Source of the DNA: Monilinia fructicola | Taxonomy: Eukaryota; Ascomycota; Leotiomycetes; Helotiales; Sclerotiniaceae | Direction: 5' to 3' | Assembly: GCA_008692225.1 (NCBI GenBank) | Contig: VICG01000001.1 | Span: 2,829,501-2,893,500, forward strand | Length of the DNA stretch: 64,000 nucleotides | Shown: positions 23,001 through 35,869 of the stretch, one piece after another | Layout of the letters: each line of letters starts with the position of its first letter | Numbering within the stretch: the stretch's first letter is position 1 | Notes under the pieces: generated by a model | What the model was told of the DNA's origin: nothing | The model's database searches: none | Seen by the model: only the letters and a program-made list of their open reading frames with translations | Position numbers and translations under genes: made by a program

Positions 23001-23821
23001 CTCGAGGATCGACTGGGCATCTGCGCGAGCCTGGAGGCGCAGATGGAGGAATTGGTCGCGTCCTTCTTCGACGAGTGGAAGGTTGCGGTCGAGGATGCGG
23101 GGCTCCGCGAGAGGTTCCGACAGTTTGGGAATTGCGGGGAGGAGGTCGAGGGCATGGAGGCGGAGGTGGTGAGGGGGCAGGTGGCGCCCGTGGCGTGGGT
23201 TAAGGAGAGTGCCGCGACGGATTTTAGGAACGTGAGGTGGTCGCGGCTGGCGTGGGAGCGGGTGATATCCGCGGCGCAGTTTCGGGGCGCGGACGAGGTT
23301 CCGGGGGGAATCTCGGCGTGTGTTAAGAGGGGGGATACGCAGCTTGCGGTTTGGAGGGTCGGTGGGAGGTGGTTGGCTAGTCAGCAGATGTGTCCGCACA
23401 AGAGGGCGTTCGTTTTGAGTGATGGGTTGGTCGGGGATTGTGGGGAGGGGGAGGGCAGAATGGTGGGATGGATGCGGAGGATAGCACGCTCTATGTCTCC
23501 TGTCCGAATCATAAGAGAAATTTTGAACTGAATGGGGAGGGGAAGGGGAGGTGTCGCAATGATGAGAGTCTTAGCATAGCGATTTTTGAGGCGGAGGAGA
23601 GGGAAGATGGTTTGGGTTTATTTGAAGTTACCGTCGGTGATGGAGTTGGATGGGGTGTTGGGGATGGAGAGGTGGAAGGTTAGGAAGGGGAGGGTGAGGG
23701 TGAGGAGAAAAAAAGTGAGGTGGGTGGGAAGGGGCTGGGGAAGGGGATTAGAGGAAAGAAGCCGGGAGATAGGAGGAGGGTATCGAGGGTTGAGGGCGAG
23801 GAAGGCAGCATTGATTGGTAG
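20046..23821 (+). CDS. niiA: Assimilatory nitrite reductase [NAD(P)H]
   Basis: Six-electron reduction of nitrite to ammonium in the cytosol. Domains in order: FAD-binding with [15 protein letters not shown] and [16 protein letters not shown](P)H-binding with [17 protein letters not shown]-like [2Fe-2S] with [11 protein letters not shown] and [11 protein letters not shown]; nitrite/sulfite reductase ferredoxin-like part with [11 protein letters not shown]; siroheme/[4Fe-4S] ligands in [12 protein letters not shown] and [30 protein letters not shown]; and a C-terminal Rieske-like domain ([24 protein letters not shown]). The protein ends GSIDW. Introns are supported at 20223-20307, 20458-20512 and 22521-22771. 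The last rejoins AAT AAA GA to C TTC in frame. At least five frame breaks occur, such as a missing G near 20427 and an extra G in GGG at 23614. No nitrate reductase or nitrate transporter gene is next to it. Confidence 0.92.
22531..22660. repeat. (CCTTTT)n hexanucleotide tract inside a nitrite reductase intron
   Basis: About 21 copies of CCTTTT, almost perfect, passing into GCTTT units. The tract makes up over half of a 251-nt intron and lies between the codons for the second siroheme-cluster Cys pair and the GLIATEKG block. It reads as poly(Phe-Pro/Ser) or, on the other strand, poly(Lys-Gly/Glu); neither is a real protein. Confidence 0.93.
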
Positions 23822-24785
23822 GAGAAAGCGAGGGGGAAGTAGTGAGTGGTAAGGGTTGACTGAGATTGGAAAATAAGATGTGCAAATTAATTCTAGTTCT
23901 TGGTATGACGCTTTTTGTATTTCTATCTACATCTACATCTCCACATCATCTTTTTACAGTAATAAAAATAGAAACCCAGCAGAGCTCTGACCGATTCCGG
24001 AAATTAAATTAACATCAACAAGCATCCAATCTTCATGGTCCAATTTCATTTACTTCATTCGGTTTATCCCTTCATTAAAGGCTTTCCTCGAATAGTATAC
24101 TTACGACCTGGAAGGAGACCGAGGCGAGAAAGACAAGGCGCTCAGAAGGGATGGACATTGTGTTGCCAAGTACAGTACTACCTGTGCTTGGTACTTACCA
24201 CATACAATCATGAGATTCCAAACACGACTTGATCAATACATACACCAAGACGTCGTACCACCCTCCACTCAAGAAAGCCCCAAGTCTCAACATCAACACA
24301 CCATGGCAGGAGCGCCAAACAGAACCCAAACTTCCGAAGCAGAAATCTATTCATTCATTAAACTATAGCTAAAGTCTACATCTCATCTACCATCAAAACC
24401 CCGCGCGTATCGCGGATCCTCGTAATAAATATCATTATAAACCCTGCCTGCAATACATAGGTATACGTCAATCGTACATTAAAGAACCTCATAAACATGA
24501 ACTTTCCCTTCATATATATACCCTTGCATCCCGTATATGCATGAGGAAATCTAATACCCCACTAATCCATCTACCTATCTATCTGCTGCCGTGAAAATGT
24601 GTGAAATGTGTGCGAAGAAATTTTATGCAAGGAACTGGTGTTGGTATCTGCAGCGAATAAGCCGCGGTGAAAAATGCGCATTATGGTATCGGAAAGAAAC
24701 GAATGCAATACAACGCAACGCAGTGCAATGCGATGGATGCAGTAAGTGCAGTGCAGTGCAGTGCATGCATTACTCCTAACGACGA
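23822..24785. other. Convergent 3' spacer
   Basis: No gene seen between the 3' end of nitrite reductase and the 3' end of the ABC transporter. 24700-24775 has overlapping GCAGT/GCAAT simple units. Confidence 0.55.
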
Positions 24786-27700
24786 TTAAAGTTGAGGTAT
24801 CTCGACTATTGCACTGTTAGTAAATGATCCGACGCAAGGGGGTAAGAGGGGACCTACAGCCAAAAACAAGATGATCAAATTGCTCCCGATGAACGCCAAA
24901 AAGATACCCAGATCGCGCCATCGGTTTCCAAATTCCAAACCGAGCGGCTCGTAAAACTGCTCGCCGTATTTGTACGCGCAGTACTCGCATGCGCTCGTGG
25001 CGTTGTCAACTATGTATCCGATTCCGCCGCCGGCGAAATAGTTCTGCATGTAATCGCCGCAGGATTGGCCTGCGGGAGCGGTAAAAACGGTTGAGCTCGG
25101 CCGAGGTACATTTTACCTCGCGGCCTTGGAGTTCGGTCACGACCATTCCGCCGATGAGTCGGGTGAAGGGGTCGAGTTGGTAGAGCCAGGCGCGCCAGAA
25201 CTTGGGGATTTGGGGCTTGGGGATGGTGACGCCGCAGAAGAGGGCGAAGGTGATGATGATGAAGGGGTTTACGAGGGCGGATATGAAGGGGGAGGGAGTC
25301 AGGGCTGCGACCATTTGGCCGAGGGTGACGGAGAAGAGTTCCGTGATGAGGACCATGAAGAATTGGTAGCCGGAGCGGCTGGATGCGGATTGGAAACCTG
25401 GCATGTAGTAGAGGGGAAGGAAGAACCCGACGGCGCAGAGGATGGAATAGGGCATTTCGGCTACGACGAGTGAGGATGCGAAGGCGAATTGACTGTACAT
25501 TTTCGAGGACGCTTCTCGGTAGTATATCATGCGGGATAAAGCATATTTGGGCTCGACCTGAGCGAGAATAAGGGCGGGAAGAACGGTGACTTGGAAGATG
25601 ACGAAGACACGGTATTGTAGGGACACCTTGGAATCGTCAAGGTTCAAATAGGCTAGACCAGTGATGATGGCGATGATGACGTGATTAAAGAGACGGGTGA
25701 AACCATAATTGGGGGATCTCCAGAAAGCAAGATTGGTACGTGCTTGGACAACTCTCAATTGATGCATTAATGGCGTGGCGAATTCCCTCTCGTCAACGTG
25801 GGTATTGCTTCCAACCTCGGCGAGACGCTTGGCCTTCATTTGGGAAATGCGATCTTTAATGTTCGCGAGTTCGGGAGAGTCGGCAAAGATATCAGCCCAG
25901 TCGCGATCACCGATTCTTGGGGCTTGACCGGCACCAATGGCGTCAAGCATCCATTCTGCAGGGTTGGCATCAGAGGGACAATCAGCTCCATGTTTGTGGA
26001 AGTAGTCAAGGAGTACGTGGGCATCTTTTCCAATATCTCCAAAGTAGACGCATCGTCCTCCACGCTGGAGAAGGAGCAATCTGTCGAAATTTTCGAACAA
26101 TGCGGCGTTGGGTTGATGGATGGTACACAGGATAGCTTGTCCAGCGTTTGCCAGCTTCTTCAAGAAACGAACAATGTTGAATGCACTTTGAGAATCGAGA
26201 CCAGAGGTAGGTTCATCCAAGAAGAGGAGTAGTTCGGGCTTGGCGGCAAGTTCAACTCCAATAGTAACACGTTTTCTTTGTTCGACAGCGAGGCCGTTTT
26301 CAGGATCTCCAATGATTGCATCAGCCATGTCTTCCATCTCAAGGAGACTGAGAATTTCCTCCACATAGGCGTATTTTTCGGCTTGGGGCACTTCATAAGG
26401 TTGACGGAGATCGGCGGAAAATCGCAGCGCTTCTCTAACGGTAGCAGTACCTTCGTGGACATCGAGTTGTTCGGCATATGAAGTTCCTCTTTGGAAAGAG
26501 TTACCTGGCTTGACACCATCGACAAGAACATCTCCAGAAATGACACCGATGTTCTTTCGCGACGCCAAAACATCAAGTAGGGTTGTTTTACCAGCACCAG
26601 AGGCTCCCATGAGCGCCGTCAATTCACCTGGTTGCACATAGCCGAAAATATTGTTCAAAAGACGTAATTCTCCATTAGGAGTTGGAAACATCATAATTCA
26701 GCCCTTCCCAAGTCAAGATAGCCTTCGAGTTGATGTTGATTTCAGAACCTTCTTCGTCATTCTTTGTGGCACGACGTTGATCGCGTTTGGCCGCCAATGC
26801 TTGGTTGAGCTCCTCGCGTTCCTTGTTAGGTTTCTGATATACCTTGGCTGTGTTACCGCCAGCGCCGAACGAAACCCACTCGCCGAGTGTTGCATTTGTG
26901 AACAGGAAAGCAGCGATCAAAACCACAATGATGCCAAAGTTTCTCCAGAGATCCGAAGGCTTGTAGTCGTATCCTTGTGTGATGTAGTCGCTGCCAGAGA
27001 CGGTGTCTGATCCAGCAACACTGCCGGCAAGGGTACAAACTTGATGCTCGATATTATTATAGCCTGGACCGGATGGAACAAGATATACCCCTGTGCAAGT
27101 AAGATTAAGACGGCTGAACTCGTTTTCCATCAAAGCGGAAAATCCAAGGCCGAGAGCGTTGATCCAGTAAATCCATCGGATCCAAACCTTTTCACTTTGG
27201 TACTGGATGAGATAACCGGATGTGATTACGAAAAAGGTAATGATTGTAGCGGCAAATTTGATCGCGTAATCGAAATCAGGACAAAGACATCCAACAGTTC
27301 TAAAGAAGAGAGTCATGGCCAAATAACCACTGAGAATAATCAAGTAAAACGTAAAGAATGCACCGGCGTCTCTCACTAGTCCGCACATAAAGTACACGAT
27401 GATTGAGAACAACAAAATCTGAGCGGCAGAGAACGCAGTATCCACAATAATCTGAGCAATCCACAGCGCCGACGGGCGATGGAAAGTGTATGATCTATGC
27501 TTGTTCACGATTGGTCTACCCATCATAGTAGATGCGAGCTCGGAGAAGGCTTGGAAGGCATTGAACAGCAACGAGATGAACAGGAGACCACCTCTGGTGA
27601 ATGCTCCGGCAGAAGTCTGAGGCAAATCAAGCCACACGGTACCCAACACAATAGCAACAGTAATACTAGTGATCCAGCTGACGACCAAAGAGAATTTGTC

Positions 27701-29345
27701 TTGCCACTTGATCAAATATTGTCTTTGCATCAAAGCCCAAATTTGCAAGTAGTAGGGGACAGAATACACGGAAGACTTCGATGCGCCCTTACGTTTGCTG
27801 TCAAGCATTGCGACCTCGAAGTCATCGTGAATTTGCTTGTCTGTGGCAACTTGCTTTCTGTAGGCTTCCATCTCCTCGCTCAATCGAGTTGAGAACTTGG
27901 ACTCCTGGAAAGCTTGAGCCAGCGTCTCAGGGCTATGTGGCGAATCTGCAGCAGAGCGACCAGGTGCATACTCGCGCTCAAATTCGTCTGTACAACCAGT
28001 CAAGAAATCGGGCGTAGTTTGGCGGGGCTTCTCCTTGAAGCCAAGACCTTCGAAATAAGCTCTCGCTTCGGTTGTCGGCCCAAAAAAGACTTCTCTTCCG
28101 TCATCGATGACTAAGACTTTGTCGAACTGCTTGTAGATGTTCTCACTAGCTTGGTACAGTGAGACAAATGTGGTTGTCTTATAGATGTTTGTCATGATGC
28201 GCAGAGACTTGGCATAATCAAGGGCGGTCGAGGCGTCTAATCCTCTTGTGCTGTTATCCCAAGCGCATACCGTACCACTGGTAACCATCATTTCCGCAAT
28301 GGAAACACGCGCTTTCTTTCTCCTCCCGATACACCTCTGACGAAGGCATTACCAACAATCGTATTACGAGTGTGAGTGATGTTGAACATTCGAAGAAGCG
28401 TGTCAATTACCTTCTCCTTGAAATCGGCCTTTGACATCCCGTGCGGTCGCTTCCCCGGAGTTTTAGTGTCAAGCGCAAAACCCAGAGTCTGTCCGACGGT
28501 TAGAGTAGGGTGATGGACATCGTCTTCTTGATTATAAACAGCTTCTCCCCTATATTTCTTCGAAAATTCGTGAGCGTCGAAAGGGCCGTAAAGTACCTCG
28601 CTATATGGCAAGCTGTGAGTGGTTGACTTTCAAACAAGCTTGGAGTGAGAAAAGGACAATCTTACCCATCCACACCTGTGTAACCAAATCTCTGATTTGC
28701 GATGACCTTCAAGAATGTTGTGCAACCAGACCCAGGTCTACCGAGCACAAGTACCATCTCTCCCGGTTTCACCACCCCTCGGAAGTCCTTCAAGATATTT
28801 ACCTCTCTGCCTTTCTTGCCCACACCAAACATATTCATGGCAGTTTCAAACACATTGAAGAAACTAACGAATGCATCTGGAAATGTCCTGACGAAGTTTG
28901 TCACACCTCCAGTTCCGCGAACTGTGAGTCCATCCCAAATCACACCGATATGTTTTGAACGAATCCCAGAGTCTTCTTCTGCCTGCCTGTTACCTCGGAG
29001 CGTATTCTCTAAATCGAATTGCTCCGTCTCGGTCTCCGAAAATGATTCTGCGGCCTTCTCTACATCTTTCTCGTCGAGGGTCTTGGTCTTTGATCGCGAC
29101 TTCGACAACGCTTTACTCTTCGTACTGATACCCGACAGCTCTCGCCGAAGGTCCGCAAACTCAGCTTCGGCAGCTTTGATATCGATTCCTTGACTGGTAC
29201 TGACGAAACCATTTGGATTGGAATTACGCGCGTTTTCTCGTTGTGTTTCCGCATCTTCAATGGATGCGCGAGCAGTACTTGTGGTTGCTCCTATAGACTG
29301 AGTTTCTTCCCTAGACCCGGGAGGTTCTTGGATTTCTTTCTCCAT
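24786..29345 (-). CDS. PDR-type (ABCG full-size) multidrug efflux transporter
   Basis: Plasma-membrane ATP-driven pump with the (NBD-TMD)x2 order of fungal pleiotropic drug resistance proteins, resembling the AtrB/BcatrB group. It starts at ATG 29345. NBD1 has the Walker A GRPGSGCTT with the PDR-typical Cys replacing Lys, a signature VRGVSGGERKRV, and WDNSTRGLDASTALDYAKSL. The first membrane domain spans about 27700-27100. NBD2 has a canonical Walker A GASGAGKTTLLDVLASRK and LDEPTSGLDSQSAF, followed by the second membrane domain, an extracellular loop with paired Cys (SACEYC) and a last helix. A 53-nt intron lies at 28613-28665. Three frame breaks occur: a GT doubling near 28303 (breaking VSIAE), an extra T near 26675 (before NGELRLLNN), and one T too many in T5 at 25083-25087. 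The last codons are unclear: a GTAGGT donor near 24857 suggests a terminal mini-exon. Substrates are unknown; fungicides or plant phenolics are typical. Confidence 0.93.
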
Positions 29346-31673
29346 AGTGACGTGTGACTGGTATGGCTGCTATTGTAGAATAGAAAAATATGCAATTAAA
29401 GGGCAATCACGGAGCCTGGTAGCAAATCTAGTGTCCGCAGATGAAAGAGGCGTGGAAAGAATAGCAAATTACCAATATTAAGGAATGTATACAAGGTTAG
29501 AAGAAATAAAAAATAATAATAATAATAAATTTGAAGCTCGCAGGAAACTTTGCTCAAATTTCGCAAGGACCTTCAAATATATCTTTGCGTAGGACAATGA
29601 GAAGAGGAGTCCCACTTGGATTTAATATATCAGATTGTTAGGTAACATTAGCGCTTCCTGCATGGAAGCTTCAGGGCGCGTCCACCATACTGTATCTAAA
29701 TCCTTGTAGATCTTCTGCAATATAGGCAGTACTGTACGGAGTACAGCCCCTTGATGGATACGTGATCGAGGGGTATATGCACAGAAAATTGTTCCTCGCC
29801 GAGAAATTTGCAGCAGATCTAGAGGTACGGTGTTGCGATAATAGCTGCCTGCTTTTTGCCTTCATTGTCACGCCGCTGATGTAAGTCTAATGATCTGGGG
29901 ATTGGTCATCCCGAGACGTGTAAAGTATACCATCCCTTCTTTGTCTGCTTGATATGAGTAAGAAAGTATACGTATGAGTAATGATGAAGGATATTCTTAT
30001 GAACAGCAATGAACAGGAAGCGAAGCACCTCGGCCTTCGCTTCAAAGAAACTAGTCGTCGCTAGGTAGTTTGAGAATGAAGAAGATAAGAGGCGCCACTT
30101 TTACCTTCCTTTTGCAGCTGGCTGGTTATCTATGTATGGAGCATTGGAGGGAGTATCGGTGCAGCATCGCTCCTCCAGAACAAAATTCATGGAAGACTCC
30201 ATAAAAGCAGCATGGACTTTGTTTTGCCGGTACTGCGGCAGTCAGGAAACTTAACTGAAAGAAAGATGTGTTGATCGATGACTAACTAGTCCTATTAGAC
30301 TACATTCATTAGTCAGTGTTTTCAGAAATTTTGTTGAAATGACTCGAACTGGAGTTAAGCAGCTGCTCTTCGGATATAGGACAACTCTGAAAGTCCGCAA
30401 TGGACCCTCCGTGCCATTGTTGAGGAATAGAAATCCCTGTGTCCGAGCATTCAGAGTGGGGTTCTGTTTAGTATTTACACACTTCAAGAGCTGTCAATAA
30501 CCAACGCCCTTTACCCTTTTCCCTTGCGTGGGTGGGTGGATGGGTGTCTGCTTCCCCGGATGACGACAATCGACTGACTACTCGGCCTAATGACCGGAAT
30601 GAGTCTTTGGGCATTACCATATGTAACCTTGGAAGCAGAGAGTAAAGGGATAATAGCTATCGAGTATCGAGTACCGAGTATCGACTATCGTCTGGCGAGT
30701 TTAGGTATTAGAACTGAATACCGCCTTGACTATCAAATACCCACTGTATGCAGAGGGGAGCTTGGCACACTGTACGGTCGATTATCTGAACCGAAAAATG
30801 CTTTTGTATGGAGCCGTTTCTCAATTTCCACACGGCCAAGGGGTTCCATAATCCACTGCTCACGGTGAGCCACTTTTAGTAAGTTTCGTATCCACCATGT
30901 CTTCGATTCTTCACGAACACTCGCTCTATCGTGAATATCGTCACACCGTATTTAGCATCTCAAAAGCCATTCGAACAGATTTCACAGGCTGCAAGGCCAG
31001 ATCCCATCGCGGCATCTGGAATACGAATCCGGCTCACAAAAGAGGGAATCTCCCAAGCAGAATCGAACAAATTGACAGAATCATTTGTGGATCCAAAGAT
31101 CAGCACTGGAATTTAGGTTCAAATGCTGCAATATGTCTAGGAATCTTAATCAGCATCATCAATCAGCATTGTAATTGGTATCTGCAGCGCACCATGCATA
31201 AGCATTTCCGCCGCGTCGGTGGCTTTTTGCACACGAGAATAACGAAAGACTCAGGAATCCCCACGAATTTTCCACAATCTGGAAGAATCGACGCGCAAAC
31301 ATCTAGATCGTACCCTTCAAATAAGGCTGTGAATAGCTTCAATATCTGCACTTGCTACAACATCGGTCAAAGATCTAGCATAAAATGGTAAGGAGCTCTC
31401 TCAAACATTTATTCAACCATCTCAATATTGGAACAATCGCTCGATTGCTCTGTGTGAGAGGTCGGAAAAATAGTGATTAATAGTGATTAATACTCGTGGT
31501 GACCATTTCGAAGATATCTATCTCGACACCTGATCAAATCAATAAATGTGACGGAACAAGACACGCTTACGATTATGCCTGCCTAGGTAAATAGATGTCA
31601 GAGTACCACACTCCAAGTTTTATTTCAAAGTATGGGATGAATATCAAATTTGGCCATAAGCAAACCCGATACC
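29346..31673. other. Spacer, possibly with unrecognised decayed coding sequence
   Basis: Upstream region of the ABC transporter: an (AAT)n run at 29510-29530 and a TACGGAGTA palindrome-like site at 29733-29743. 30590-31400 holds overlapping open frames on both strands; the minus frames around 31350-30900 have protein-like composition (ALFEGYDLDVCASILPDCGK) but stops and frame jumps, and no family was recognised. 30655-30720 repeats GAGTATCGA-like units. Confidence 0.4.
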
Positions 31674-32092
31674 TTACCTCGCCTCAGTACCATCTTGATA
31701 GGTATGGGATAAGCTCAATATTCTTGAGATAACCGCATTTACAAGTCTTGTTGCATGGCTCGGAACTGATCTCTCCCATGCTTGTGGTTTTGATGTTTCC
31801 TCAGCCGTGGGAGGATCAGATATCAGATGCGCTGAATAGTTTTTGTTTGAGGACCCGATAAGTCGTGATATCTTTTCATTTCCACAAAGATAACCTCGCT
31901 CAGCAAATATCTTAAGTGTCGGGATGTGATAAACGTATACGTTGGCACATACTTCGGTATTTTCATTATCGTCATTATCATCCATCGGGTTGTACTTAGG
32001 TCGCTCACTTCGAGGGGGCATGCTATTTTTATCTTAGCTTTCACATGAGAAAGACTTGGAGACAGTTTTCCAGTATAGTCTCCCTGGTACAA
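31674..32092 (-). pseudogene. BTB/POZ-like fragment, frame-broken
   Basis: Two overlapping frames on the minus strand resemble the second half of a fungal BTB/POZ protein. The first gives YQGDYTGKLSPSLSH, like the LYTGDY strand-helix of BTB domains. After a frame jump near 32010 the second gives DDNDDNENTEVCANVYVY and HIPTLKIFAERGY, like the acidic linker plus the 'VY-LADKY-I-LK-LA' helix, then SDPPTAEETSK. The N-terminal BTB half is not seen in a clean frame upstream to 32400. It may be a relic or a damaged gene. The resemblance is by eye only. Confidence 0.38.
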
Positions 32093-34021
32093 ACCAATGT
32101 TCCTATCCTCAATGCTGAGCAGAAGCTTGCCAGTTTGTACTTGAGCATGAGGTCTGGCCCAGCGGATTTGGAGCCGGTCTCAGAACGTTGAACGGCTCCA
32201 CCAGAGACTTTCGTCTGACACGCTAATCGTGGTGCAGAGTGATGTAAAATGAGTTTATGATATAGGCGTGGGATGTGAAGACAAGAATTTCGGAGCTTTA
32301 AAGGAGGATGAGGAGGAATGGAGTCAAACCTCGGGATTTGCCCCCTGGCTGAGGTATTTCTGTAAGGCAATGTGATGAGATGTGAACCGAACCAAAGGTT
32401 CAAACAGACATATCCAATGCGAAACTTTGCGTCTATTTAGTTCAAAACTACGCCTTGGTCAAAATTTCTTGACCAAAAGAAGAAGCAATGAACTCATGCT
32501 TGAGAAAAGGCGAAAGCAAAGCTGTCAGTTTACCCTCTCTGCAATTAAAATTGTACCCTCGATATTTCAAAGGATGTTTCCGCACATTTTACTCCGCTGT
32601 CAACGCCTTCACGGATACTTACTCACTTACCATGTTTTCACGAAGCCGCTCGGTGCCAGCTCACAGTTTCAGATCCTCAGATCCATGGCTTTGATATATC
32701 TCTTGTAGGAAACCAAAAGACCCACAAATTACAGCTGTGTGTGCTAGTACGACGTCGAGATCTAACACAAGCTACAGTGGAAAAGGTACAGAGCTACAGC
32801 CAGCGGAGCGTTATATGCAGTTTACTTGCATGGAAAGTGTATGGTAAGCAGGGTGGAGAGAGAGATATGGTGGCGCGTCCACAAAGGATCCGTACTCCTC
32901 GGGAATCGATGGCTTTCAATATTGAACGGGCATACAATCACGGGATATCATGGCCGCCGAAACCTTGTGACACAGTATTGGTTAGGACTGTAAGTCAGAA
33001 GGGAGAAATCATCTTCACTAAGCTTTCTAGTCCCATGATTTTGGGTTTCCTTTATCGCTGATTGCTATGAAGGTCCATATCCTTTATGGAAATCTGCAAT
33101 ATCACAAGGATGCATCCTTTTTGCACACTCGAAAGTATTGCTCTGTGCACCCTTTCTTGCCACTCGTGGGCATGCAATCAGCCCACCTAATTTTATCGAG
33201 TTAGCATCGTGTTACAAGATGTAATTCCGAAGGTACAAGTAGTACGGCCGGTTGTACTATGCACATCCAAACTTTTGTTTTGGCGCGCGATCCATTCCTC
33301 GATCTGCCACTGCAAACTTTGAGTCCGTGGTGTTTGTTAGCATTCCTTTCGATCTTTGAGGACTCTATTATCCTCGTGGGCCATTCCTTCATTTGCAACA
33401 CACAATATCTTGTATCATATTTTGGGTCTATAGATAGTTACACCTGCGACAAAGACATTGCAGTATCAGAGTCTTTGTACGAAGGATTGTCGTGAGTTGA
33501 AACCTTGATACAATGTACATAGTGTACATCATTGTACCACCAAAGTTACAGTGCTGATTCGCTAAGATACCCATATGCAACCCAACTGAAAGTTACTAAT
33601 GTACTTTTCCGTATTACTCAAGTCCCGTAACCATAAAGCACCATTGCATCGAAAAAACGTTGTTGTAGGGATGTCTTCACCCTGCACAGTCTGCACCGAG
33701 AAATAGCTGGTTCGGCTCTCTCAAATTAGTTCATGTTACCCCAATCCTTATCCTTATAAGGATCAGGGTAGAAATAGTATTCATGGCTTACAGGAGCTGA
33801 TGCTGGAGGTGTAAACATGTTCCGATGTATTTCCCCACGGGGTCACTTGAGGCTTATATGAGCTTCTTGTCCCGTTGACTTTGATTATTTGTGCTTTCAT
33901 ATTGTATCTTTGCAAGACTTCAATTCTTTCTTTATTTCTCACTTTCCTTTTATTGCTCTTGGTTTTCAGCCGATTGAGCAGAGAAACAAAATTCCTGCTC
34001 GATACTCCAGCATCATTCAAA
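32093..34021. other. Spacer, nothing firm
   Basis: Open frames up to about 120 codons on both strands have no recognisable domain. A perfect palindrome ATCCTTATAAGGAT lies near 33752-33765. The right end contains the leader of the rhodopsin-domain gene. Confidence 0.45.
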
Positions 34022-35869
34022 ATGGCAGATCTTCAGATCCATGCAAACTTAACAATAGCGGCAGCAGCGGTTTTTATACCAGTTTGTTCTGCTACAGTAG
34101 GATTACGAGTATATGCTCGACATCTGAAGAAGGTGGGATTAGGGGCGGATGATTATCTGATTATGGCTGCCTTGGTAAGTCATGCTTGAACTTGTATCCG
34201 ACTCTATGAAATCAACAATAACAATGCTTCCAAGGTCTTTGTGATCGGCATGGGCATCGCCATAATGACTGGTGAGAATTTGTTTTTTCAATTTGGAGCC
34301 GAGAGATATGGAACTAATACTTAAAAAGAGGTTGGACTCAAACAACTTGGATATCCCGCACCCGCCCATCCACCCAAATCGGGAAACCCAATTCCAATGT
34401 CGTACGTTCAACCCGATTCATCATTCTCACTTAGCTATATCTAAGCTTCCCCTCCCCTCCCTCATCCTACATATCTCACAGCAACCCTCTAGGCATTTTG
34501 GCCCGGAGAACTCCTGCAGATTCCTGCCCTCGGCTTCGTGAAACTCTCCCTCATCCTCTTCTACCGCCGCGTCTTCACTCGCAACGCTGCTCCCGATTTA
34601 ACGTCGTCACTTGGTTTATGATTTTTGTAATCATCCTCTGGACACTCTCATTTTTCCTCTCGATCCTTTCATTTGCGGAACAGATTTCTCAGCATATTGG
34701 ACCAGTACAATTGTGGAAAAAGAACATTGTGTCGATACAAGCAAATTGCATAATGCATTTGCAATTAGCGATGTGGTTACGGATTTTATTATTATCAGTT
34801 TGCCGGTTCCGATGGTATGTTGATTTGATTTCCCCCCTGAAGGTGAACCGAAGGGTGGGTTGATCGAAGTGTGAAAATATTCACACCTCACTTCAGTATT
34901 CATCGCCTTCATTCTGACCTGGACAAGCGGCCAAAAATTCCGGAAACCCAAGAGTTTTGTTGCACGTCTGAATAATTAATTATCGTATCTGTGTTTAATT
35001 GATTTTCCTGACGGAATACCGCCATATTTGTCGCATTTTCGTCCCATTCCACCGATCATCCTTGTTTTCTTCTCAAGCCCGCTCTAGATCGAACTTCAAT
35101 ATGATTTACTGACTGTATGTGAAGATATTTGGTCTACACCTCACTGTCGCCCGTAAAATAGGCATTCTAGCCATCTTCTCTCTCGGAGCGCTGTAAGTCC
35201 CTATACATACTAGCGACACGTCACTATTAGACAGCTCAAGCTGATATTGGAATATATAGCACGATCGCTGCATCAATCGTAAGAATGACAGTATTCATAC
35301 AAGCAACCGCCGTAAACTACGACCCTCACGCCGACTTCGAATGCAAGTTCCCTCCCTTCCCATATCCCATATCCCCTACCCCCATCACCAGCATACCCCA
35401 ACTAACCGACCACCGCCAGTCATCTGCACCTCGGGTCTCTACTGGTCTATGATTGAAAGCGGCCTCGGCGTAATTGCTGCCTGTCTCCCCCGCCCAATAC
35501 GGTCTCCTAAACACCAAAGGAGTCCAATCCATCGTCGCAAGCGTTCAATCCGCCATCTCGCTTCGCTCCATGAGAAGTTCTAGCCAACATCCCAGTAATG
35601 AAAATGGAGCCAATGGCAGCGAAAGAAATATGTATGCGAATCATATGTATGGTAATATGCATGGGGGCATGGAAACAAAGCTGGAACCCTGGACGACGGG
35701 GCACGGAAGCGACACGCAGCATATTACGGCGCACGCAGAGGGGCCAGCGAGGTATGAGAGGGAAGGGGAGTTGGAGAATGGTTTTGCGGATGCTGAGGGG
35801 GAGGGCCTGAAGAGTAAGAGAGTGATTGTGGTTACGAATAGCTTTGAGAGTAGGGAGGGATTGGCGTAG
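34022..35869 (+). CDS. Fungal rhodopsin-domain (PTH11-like) integral membrane protein
   Basis: Seven-helix membrane protein of the large fungal family related to PTH11. The start ATG 34022 opens MADLQIHANLTIAAAAVFIP, the first helix, then GLRVYARHLKKVGLGADDYL, which is the conserved basic-loop plus DDY motif of the family. After short introns (34175-34234, one from 34272, one ending at 34493) follow FWPGELLQIPALGFVKLSLI, FYRRVF, HNAFAISDVVTDFIIISLPV and PM, a late exon KIGILAIFSLGALTIAASIV and RM, and CTSGLYWSMIESGLGVIAAC with L. The cytoplasmic tail is Ser/Asn/Gly-rich. Frame breaks occur in T- or C-runs near 34600, 34670 and 35490. No CFEM domain is present. Ligand and signalling role are unknown; family members act in surface sensing or are orphan. 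Confidence 0.8.

Noticed and set aside
30897..31391. 164-codon plus-strand frame
   Set aside because: Composition looks random, other frames on both strands are equally plausible, and no family was recognised.
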